Shown here piece after piece: positions 35,920 through 41,434 of a stretch of 41,434 nt of DNA. Every line of letters begins with the position of its first letter. Position 1 is the stretch's first letter. The stretch is from Myxococcales bacterium. Lineage in GTDB: Bacteria > Myxococcota_A > Polyangia > Polyangiales > Houyiibacteriaceae. Location: the NCBI GenBank assembly GCA_019637115.1, contig JAHBWH010000061.1:1-41434 (forward strand). The letters are read 5' to 3'. The notes under the pieces were generated by a model. That model saw only the letters and a program-made list of their open reading frames with translations, searched no databases and was not told the origin of the DNA. A program made the translations under genes and the position numbers.

Positions 35920-38466
35920 TCAGTCGGCCCGGCCGAGGAGGACGAGCACCGCGTCGCCTTCTTCCCGCGAGGCCGCGATCGGTACCTCGAAGGAGAGCTG
36001 GAAGTCGCCGTTCTCCTCGGGATCGAGCAGCGTCTGGCGCGCCCTCCAGAGCTCCTTGCCGACCTCGACCACGAGGTGCTTGGGGCTTCGTGCGTCGGGG
36101 TCGAGGCGCGGTCGGCCGTACTCCTCGGCGAAGGGGGCGAGCAGCGCTTCGACGCGCTCGGCGTCCCAAGCCGGCTCGCCCGCGGGCGCGCGGACGAGCT
36201 CGGCCACGCGCTCGTATTGCCCGCGCCCGAGCGCTTGGATCACCCGCCAGAGCGCGTTGCGGATCAGCACCGTGAACGCGCGGTGGTTGCGCGTGACGTC
36301 TTCGACGCTCTCCTCGTCCGGGGCCTCGACGATCCGCCGCGCGAACGCCTCCGGGTCGGTCATCCGCTCCCACTCGTCGAGCAGGCTCGCGTCGACCCCG
36401 CGCACGGTGCCGCCGAGCCACTCCTCGAGGTCGAGCACGGCGTCGGTCTTCGCGTCGTCGGGGACCGCTTGGCGCAGCGTCTTGTAGGCGTCCATCAGGT
36501 AGCGCAGCAGCACGCCCTCGCTGCGGCTCAGCCCGTACTCCTTGACGTATTCGTTGAACGACGCGCCGAGCTCGAAGAGGTCCCGCGCGACGCTCTTGGG
36601 GCGGACGCCGTGCCCGCGCACCCACGGGTGGTGCTGGCGGAAGACCTCGAAGGTCGCGTTCAGCAGATCCGCCTTCGGCCGTGGGATGTCGATCTTGTCG
36701 AGCTCGGCCATGCGCTCGTCGTACTCGAGCCCCTCCGCCTTCATCTGGTTGACGGCGCGGGTCTTGAGCGTGTCGAGCTGCTTGCGGAGCACGGCCCCCG
36801 GATCTTCGAGCGTGGCCTCGACGACCGTGAGCACGTCGAGCGGATAGTCCGGGTCCTCGCGGTCGAGCACCTGAACGGCCTCGACGATGTAGAGCCCGAG
36901 CGCCTGGTTGAGCGAGAAGTCCTCTTGGAGATCGCCCGCGATCCGCGCGCCGTGGGCCTTCGACAGCTCGACGACGTTCGCGTTCACGAGCGACCGGAGG
37001 ATCTGGATCGTCGTCTTGCCGTGGCGACGCTTCATCGCGAGCGGCTCGTGCGAGCGCCGGATGATGTCCTTCAGCGCGCGGCAGCCCGCCGCGCGCGCGG
37101 CGCCCGGCGCGTCTTGTCGTGTCAGGACGTTGAGCACGAACCCCGTGCTGACCTCGAAGCGGCTCTGGAGCGACTCGGGCTCGCCCTGCGCGAGCCGCTC
37201 GAAGGTCTCGGCGTCGAAGTGCGCGTAGCCGCGGTCCGGGGGCTTCTTGAGGCGCAGCTTCTTCTGCTTCTTGGCGTCGCCCACCGCCTTGAGCTGCGCC
37301 TGCCGGTTCTCGATCGCGTGCGCGGGCGCCTGCGCGATGACGAGGCCGCGGTCGTCGAAGCCCTTGCGGCCGGCGCGGCCGGCGATCTGCTGAAAGTCGC
37401 GCACCGTGAGGACGGCGGTCTTCTTCCCGTCGAACTTGCAGAGCTGGGTGAAGAGCACCGTGCGGATCGGGACGTTCACGCCGACGCCGAGCGTGTCGGT
37501 GCCGCAGATGATCTTCAGCAGGCCCTCTTGCGCGAGCTTCTCGACCGTCAGGCGGTACTTCGGGAGCAGACCCGCGTGGTGCACGCCCACCCCGTGCGAG
37601 ACCCAGCGCTTGAGCTCCTTGCCGAAGGGCGTGTCGAAGCGCCGGCCTGCGAGGCGCTCTTTGATCCGGTGCTTCTCGTCCTTCGTGAGGAAGTCGACGC
37701 TCATCAGCGCCTGCGCCTGCTCGGCGGCCTCGCGCTGGGTGAAGTGCACGATGTAGATCGGCACCATGCGCGCCTCGAGGAGCTCGCCGATGGTCTCGTG
37801 CAGCGGCGTCTCGCGGTATTCGTAGTCGAGCGGGACGGGGCGCTCCTTGGTCTTCACGAGCGCCGACTCGGCGCCGGTCAGCGATGTCATGGCGTCGAGG
37901 AAGGTGCGCGTGTCGCCGAGGGTCGCGCTCATCAGCAAGAAGCGCGACTGGGGCAGCGTCAGCAGCGGCACCTGCCACGCCATCCCGCGGTCGGGGTCCG
38001 AGTAGAAGTGGAACTCGTCCATCACGACGTAGCCCACGTCGAGCGCGCGCCCCTGGCGGAGCGCGAGGCTTGCGAGGATCTCGGCGGTCGCGCAGACGAC
38101 GGGCGCGTCGGCGTTCACGCTCGCGTCACCCGTCATGAGGCCGACGTTGTCGGCGCCGAGGGTGCGGCAGAGCTCGAAGAACTTCTCGTTCACGAGCGCC
38201 TTGATGGGCGCCGTGTAGAAGCCGGTGGACTCCTCGGCGAGGGCCTTGAAGAGCATCGCGAGGGCGACCAGCGACTTGCCGCTCCCGGTCGGGGTCGCGA
38301 GGATGACGTTCTTGCCGGCGAAGATCTCGAGGACCGCTTCCTCTTGGGCGGGGTAGAGCGAGAGGCCGACCTCATCCGCGTAGGCGAGGAAGCCCTCGAG
38401 CAAGACGTCGGCGTCGACGCGGACGCCAGGGGGCGGGAGGTGCTTCTCGAGGGTTCCGGCGGCCAT
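35920..38466 (-). CDS. Ski2-like DEAD/DEAH-box helicase (DUF3516 type)
   Basis: 848 aa from ATG 38464-38466 (MAAGTLEKHLPPPG). RecA1: ATPTGSGKS (motif I), APIKALVNEK (Ia), DEFH (motif II), SAT (III). RecA2: GVGVHHAGLLPKYR (IV-like), GTDTLGVGVNVPI (V) and QIAGRAGRKG (VI), the last two typical of the Ski2/Mtr4/Brr2 group. The C-terminal ~430 residues (from ~425, with ALKDIIRRSHEPLAMKRRHG) are the DUF3516 region found only in bacterial members. An RNA helicase or RNA-processing role is inferred from the superfamily; no partner gene adjoins. Divergent from the ExbD gene with a 71-bp gap. Confidence 0.93.
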   Translation of the reverse strand: MAAGTLEKHLPPPGVRVDADVLLEGFLAYADEVGLSLYPAQEEAVLEIFAGKNVILATPTGSGKSLVALAMLFKALAEESTGFYTAPIKALVNEKFFELCRTLGADNVGLMTGDASVNADAPVVCATAEILASLALRQGRALDVGYVVMDEFHFYSDPDRGMAWQVPLLTLPQSRFLLMSATLGDTRTFLDAMTSLTGAESALVKTKERPVPLDYEYRETPLHETIGELLEARMVPIYIVHFTQREAAEQAQALMSVDFLTKDEKHRIKERLAGRRFDTPFGKELKRWVSHGVGVHHAGLLPKYRLTVEKLAQEGLLKIICGTDTLGVGVNVPIRTVLFTQLCKFDGKKTAVLTVRDFQQIAGRAGRKGFDDRGLVIAQAPAHAIENRQAQLKAVGDAKKQKKLRLKKPPDRGYAHFDAETFERLAQGEPESLQSRFEVSTGFVLNVLTRQDAPGAARAAGCRALKDIIRRSHEPLAMKRRHGKTTIQILRSLVNANVVELSKAHGARIAGDLQEDFSLNQALGLYIVEAVQVLDREDPDYPLDVLTVVEATLEDPGAVLRKQLDTLKTRAVNQMKAEGLEYDERMAELDKIDIPRPKADLLNATFEVFRQHHPWVRGHGVRPKSVARDLFELGASFNEYVKEYGLSRSEGVLLRYLMDAYKTLRQAVPDDAKTDAVLDLEEWLGGTVRGVDASLLDEWERMTDPEAFARRIVEAPDEESVEDVTRNHRAFTVLIRNALWRVIQALGRGQYERVAELVRAPAGEPAWDAERVEALLAPFAEEYGRPRLDPDARSPKHLVVEVGKELWRARQTLLDPEENGDFQLSFEVPIAASREEGDAVLVLLGRAD

Positions 38467-38537
38467 GGGCGGCCGAAGGTAGCGCACGCGGCCGGGTCGC
38501 GCTGGAACTCACGCGCGGCTGCGGTGTCGGACGCGGC

Positions 38538-39053
38538 ATGCTCAGCCTCCGTCAGCGGCGCACGATCCGCCGCGCCTCGCAACGCGCCGAGACCCCGCCC
38601 GACTCGACCGACGACGAGCTCTGCATCGTCCCGCTGCTCGACGTCCTGGTGAACCTGGTCTGCTTCATGTTGATCGTCATCGGCACGCCGCTCTTCCTCT
38701 CGCAGGTGGACGCGCAGCTGCCCAAATACGGTCCAGGGGCGCCGAGCTGGAGCCCTACGGTCCTGCTCACGCGTGAGGGCGTGCACGTGCGCGACGCGAG
38801 CGGGGCGTACGCGGCTGGGTGCACCACTCGGGGGGCGGGCCTGACCCTGCCGAAGGTCGCGGGTGACTACGACTGGTCGGCGCTGCGCTATTGCGCCGAG
38901 CAGCTCCGCGCCGCGCACCCCGACGCGCGCCACGTCGACATCGGGGCCGACGCGGACGTGCCCTTCCAGAGCCTGCTCAGCGCGATGGACGCGCTGAGGG
39001 GTGATCGTGGGCAGCACTTCTCGGAGGTCCGGCTGGTCGCGACCTTGCGCTGA
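38538..39053 (+). CDS. ExbD/TolR-family protein, orphan
   Basis: 171 aa. A cytoplasmic N-terminus (~30 aa) precedes one membrane helix, IVPLLDVLVNLVCFMLIVIG, with the conserved Asp of ExbD/TolR (PLxDVxxxLLxFF pattern) that conducts protons in MotAB/TolQR/ExbBD complexes. The periplasmic part ends in a segment like the ExbD dimer domain (VDIGADADVPFQSLLSAMDA). No exbB/tolQ homologue is next to it, so the motor partner must be encoded elsewhere. Two periplasmic Cys (CTTRG, YCAEQL) may form a disulfide. ATG at 38538. Confidence 0.85.
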   Translation: MLSLRQRRTIRRASQRAETPPDSTDDELCIVPLLDVLVNLVCFMLIVIGTPLFLSQVDAQLPKYGPGAPSWSPTVLLTREGVHVRDASGAYAAGCTTRGAGLTLPKVAGDYDWSALRYCAEQLRAAHPDARHVDIGADADVPFQSLLSAMDALRGDRGQHFSEVRLVATLR

Positions 39054-39218
39054 GCGTGGGCACAGCTTGGCTCACGCCTGCGCGCTCCGCTTCGGCACGT
39101 GTCGCCGAAAACAGCGCGAATCCGAGCAATCGTGGGGCCGGCGTCTCGGGGCGCGCCTCGGCATGAATTGTGCTGACCTCCGCGGGGTCGGGTCTTTGGA
39201 GATCGCCGGAGGTGAGCC

Positions 39219-40280
39219 GTGACGAGAGCGCTTCGATGGAGTGGGTGGGTGGCGTTGGTGATGGGCCTGGTCGGTTGTGGGCAGGCCGACAGCACGCTGT
39301 CTCGTGAGGCGGGGCGGTCCGACGGGACCTTCGACGGAGCGGCGCCGCCGGTCGGGCCGGACGGTCCGGGGGAGGGCTCCGGGACCCGCCCGGCGCCCGG
39401 CACGCTCACCGCGGGGGTCTGGGACGACAACCGCAACTTCGACCACTTCACGGATTTCCTCACGGAGAACGCGGGCCAGCGCGGCGCGCCGCCCTTCACC
39501 GACGCCGAGCGCGAGGCCGCGAACGATCGCTTCGCGGGTGAGCGCGCCGCCAACGCGCGCCTCGACATCGCGTTCGTGATCGACACGACCGGCAGCATGG
39601 GCGACGAGATCCGCTATCTGCAGAGCGAGATCGACGACATCGCGACGCGCGTGATCGCCACGCACCCGGGCGCGGAGGCGCGGTGGGCGCTCATCCTGTA
39701 TCGCGACGAGGGCGACGAGTACGTCGTGCGCGAGTTCGACTTCGACGCGAACGTCGGGACCTTCCAGGCGCGCCTCGCGGCGCAGTCGGCGGGCGGCGGT
39801 GGCGACTACCCCGAGGCCTCGCACGCGGCCCTCGCGGCGATGAACCAGCTCCGCTGGCGCGCGGGCGACGACGTCGCGCGGCTCGCCTTCTGGGTGGCCG
39901 ACGCGCCGCACCACGCGCAGCACGCCGAGGCGCTCGCGACCGCGGTCCGCGCTGCGGCGCGGGCCGACGTCCACCTCTACCCGGTGGCGTCGAGCGGCAT
40001 CGACCTCCTCACCGAGCTGACCATGCGCGGCGCCGCGCAGCTGACGGGCGGTCGCTACCTCTTCTTGACCGACGACTCGGGCGTCGGCGGCAGCCACCTC
40101 GAGCCGTCCATCCCCTGCTACTTCGTCACCCTGCTCAGCCACGCGATGCTCCGCGTCATCGAGATCGAGATGACCGGCGTCTACCGCGAGCCCGAGCCGA
40201 CGCAGGTGATCCGCGCGGGCGGCGACCCCCGCGACGGCGCGTGCGAGCTGGACGGTGGGAAGGTCGTCGAGATCTTCTGA
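39219..40280 (+). CDS. von Willebrand A domain lipoprotein
   Basis: 353 aa. Leader with lipobox LVGC (Cys20), Pro/Gly-rich linker (~30-60), then LTAGVWDDNRNFDHFTDFL, a segment commonly placed before VWA domains in secreted proteins. The VWA domain (~115-300) has a complete MIDAS: FVIDTTGSMGDE, a Ser/Thr-containing GGGGDYPEA loop and FWVADAPHH. It should bind a divalent cation and a protein ligand at the cell surface; the ligand is unknown. Start GTG 39219-39221 with GGAGG six bases upstream. Convergent with aroE (68-bp gap). Confidence 0.9.
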   Translation: MTRALRWSGWVALVMGLVGCGQADSTLSREAGRSDGTFDGAAPPVGPDGPGEGSGTRPAPGTLTAGVWDDNRNFDHFTDFLTENAGQRGAPPFTDAEREAANDRFAGERAANARLDIAFVIDTTGSMGDEIRYLQSEIDDIATRVIATHPGAEARWALILYRDEGDEYVVREFDFDANVGTFQARLAAQSAGGGGDYPEASHAALAAMNQLRWRAGDDVARLAFWVADAPHHAQHAEALATAVRAAARADVHLYPVASSGIDLLTELTMRGAAQLTGGRYLFLTDDSGVGGSHLEPSIPCYFVTLLSHAMLRVIEIEMTGVYREPEPTQVIRAGGDPRDGACELDGGKVVEIF

Positions 40281-40348
40281 CGCCCAAGCGCTCGACACAT
40301 GCGGAACGTTCGGCAGCGTCGCGTGAGGCGATAGTCGTGAGGCGGCGC

Positions 40349-41194
40349 TCAGAGTGAGGCTTCGAGCGCGCGCCTCATCGCGTCGAGCGGCGCGGGTTGG
40401 CCGGTCCAGCGCTCGAAGGCGAGCGCGCCTTGGTGGAGCAGCATGCCGAGGCCGTCGACACGACGACGCGGAGCGGCCGCGCGCAGCAGCGCGGTGACGC
40501 GCGGCGTGTAGACGAGGTCGACCACGGCGGCGTCCTCGGCGAGCGCGGCGAGCGGGAGCGCGGCGACGAAGGCGTCGGCGTCGGCGCCCAGGGTCGCCGA
40601 GGTCGCCTGGATCAGCAGCGTCGCGTGGGCGAAGGGAGCCGAGAGGCCATCGAAGCCCACGGCCGCGACGGTCGTGGCACCGTCGTCACCAGCCGCGAGA
40701 CCGGCCGTGAGCTCGGCGGCCAGGGCCGGCGCGCGCTCCGGGCGACGCGCCGCGACGGTGACGCGCGACGCGCCGGCGCGCGCGAGCCCGACCACCGCCG
40801 CGCGCGCCGCGCCGCCCGCGCCGAGCACGACGACGTCCGCGCCCCGGAGCTCGACGCCGGCCTCGACGAGGCTCTGGACGAGCCCGGGGGCGTCGGTGTT
40901 GGTGCCGAACAGCCGGTCGCCGTCGCGGGTGATGGTGTTCACCGCGCCGATCAGGCGCGCGTCGGCGTCGACCTCGTCGAGCCAAGCCATCACGGCTTCT
41001 TTGTGCGGGATCGTGACGTTCGCGCCGGCGACGCCGAGCGCGCGCAGGCCACGGATGGCGTCCCCGAGGGCCTCGGGGCGCACCGGGAAGCGGACGTAGC
41101 GCGCGTCGAGGCCGACGGCCTGCAGGGCGGCCTCCTGCATCGCCGGCGAGCGCGAGTGCGCGACGGGCCACCCGAGGATGCCGTAGACCTTCAT
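40349..41194 (-). CDS. aroE: Shikimate dehydrogenase
   Basis: 281 aa. Reduces 3-dehydroshikimate to shikimate with NADPH in aromatic amino acid synthesis. Shikimate-binding residues are in GWPVAHSRSP, NVTIPHK (catalytic Lys), GAVNTI and TNTDAPG (catalytic Asp). The NADP loop is VLGAGGAARA followed by VAARRPER, with Arg for the 2'-phosphate. The C-terminal Q-x-A helix (GMLLHQGALAFERWTG) is also conserved. ATG 41192-41194 overlaps the xseA stop (ATGA), so it is translated from the xseA message with GAGGAG inside the end of xseA. Confidence 0.95.
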   Translation of the reverse strand: MKVYGILGWPVAHSRSPAMQEAALQAVGLDARYVRFPVRPEALGDAIRGLRALGVAGANVTIPHKEAVMAWLDEVDADARLIGAVNTITRDGDRLFGTNTDAPGLVQSLVEAGVELRGADVVVLGAGGAARAAVVGLARAGASRVTVAARRPERAPALAAELTAGLAAGDDGATTVAAVGFDGLSAPFAHATLLIQATSATLGADADAFVAALPLAALAEDAAVVDLVYTPRVTALLRAAAPRRRVDGLGMLLHQGALAFERWTGQPAPLDAMRRALEASL

Positions 41195-41434
41195 CGCTCT
41201 CCTCGCGGCGCTTCGTCGGCGTGTGGGCCGGTGTGTGGGTCGGTGTGTGGGTCGGTGTGTGGGTCGGTGTGCACGTCGGTGATCGTGGCCGAGAGCTCGC
41301 CGCGGTGCAGCCGTACGCGGAGGGCATCGCCGCGCGACACCTCTCCGGCGTCGCGCAGCGCGCGGCCGTCGGCGTCGAACGCGATCGCGTAGCCCCGCTC
41401 GAGCACGCGCAGAGGCGAGAGGGCGTCGAGGCGA
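41191..41434 (-). CDS. xseA: Exonuclease VII large subunit, C-terminal end (partial)
   Basis: The last ~80 codons are in the window; the 5' part lies beyond its right edge. LDALSPLRVLERGYAIAFD is the well-known C-terminal signature of XseA (LSPLxVLxRGYA), followed by GDALRVRLHRGELSATI (the xDxxxxxxxxGxxxxxV end strand). XseA with XseB degrades single-stranded DNA into oligonucleotides. After the conserved end the protein has an unusual tail of HTDP units (four, one as HTGP) written by a 12-bp tandem repeat. Stop 41191-41193 overlaps the aroE start. Confidence 0.92.
   Translation of the reverse strand, partial: RLDALSPLRVLERGYAIAFDADGRALRDAGEVSRGDALRVRLHRGELSATITDVHTDPHTDPHTDPHTGPHADEAPRGER
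41221..41280. repeat. 12-bp repeat, five copies, in the xseA tail
   Basis: GTGTGGGTCGGT repeated five times on the plus strand; the outer copies have one or two changes (GTGTGGGCCGGT, GTGCACGTCGGT). It is in frame on the minus strand and adds HTDP/HTGP tetrapeptides after the conserved XseA end. Confidence 0.93.

Overview
The window is about 41 kb of very GC-rich DNA (roughly 70% by eye), densely coded on both strands and with strong G/C preference at third codon positions. The gene content points to a myxobacterium (Myxococcota, probably Polyangiales/Sandaracinus-like): a Ser/Thr kinase with PEGA domains, a MopE-type metal-binding repeat lipoprotein, an AgmX/TonB-type C-terminal domain, many lipoproteins with Asp/Gly-rich linkers, a multi-Kazal secreted protein and a TIGR04552-type protein. 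The taxonomic placement is inference. No rRNA, tRNA, CRISPR array or insertion sequence was recognised.

Layout. 1-2.9 kb: lon, overlapped at its end by a small membrane protein with a repetitive Gly/Ser/His tail (partial at the window edge). 3.1-3.8 kb: a Doc toxin / ribbon-helix-helix antitoxin pair with a palindromic operator. 4.0-5.2 kb: a protein that keeps the hallmarks of the RelA/SpoT synthetase fold. 5.3-8.7 kb: a small lipoprotein, a repeat-rich junction and a PEGA-domain Ser/Thr kinase. 8.9-12.4 kb: two divergent lipoproteins, one with MopE repeats. 12.7-17.6 kb: a penicillin-acylase-type Ntn hydrolase and an AgmX-like lipoprotein. 17.8-21.5 kb: a formaldehyde-detoxification cluster (fghA, frmA, a double-DUF1428 protein) divergent from a marR gene. 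21.5-26.2 kb: two phosphatases flanking a decaying two-gene module. 26.2-33.5 kb: ABC-F ATPase, dnaJ, lycopene cyclase, a REC-PAS pseudo-histidine kinase, riboflavin synthase and an uncharacterised protein. 33.7-41.4 kb: Kazal-domain lipoprotein, DUF3817 membrane protein, Ski2-like helicase, orphan ExbD, VWA lipoprotein, aroE, and the 3' end of xseA.

The most unusual property is a set of different GC-rich tandem arrays (periods 6, 10, 11, 12, 16, 39 and about 165 bp) sitting at gene junctions or in the last codons of genes. Two are in frame and give GSGH and HTDP tails. One is a tandem duplication that copies the last codons and stop of the kinase gene. A second short motif, AGTCCCCTGCCCCTGCC, recurs next to gene ends.

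Other points of note: three single-base frameshifts confined to one 0.8 kb module; a histidine-kinase-like protein that lacks its phospho-accepting histidine; a lycopene cyclase without an ordinary start codon; and a 14-base match to the end of the Illumina read-2 adapter in an intergenic region, which may mark an assembly artefact.
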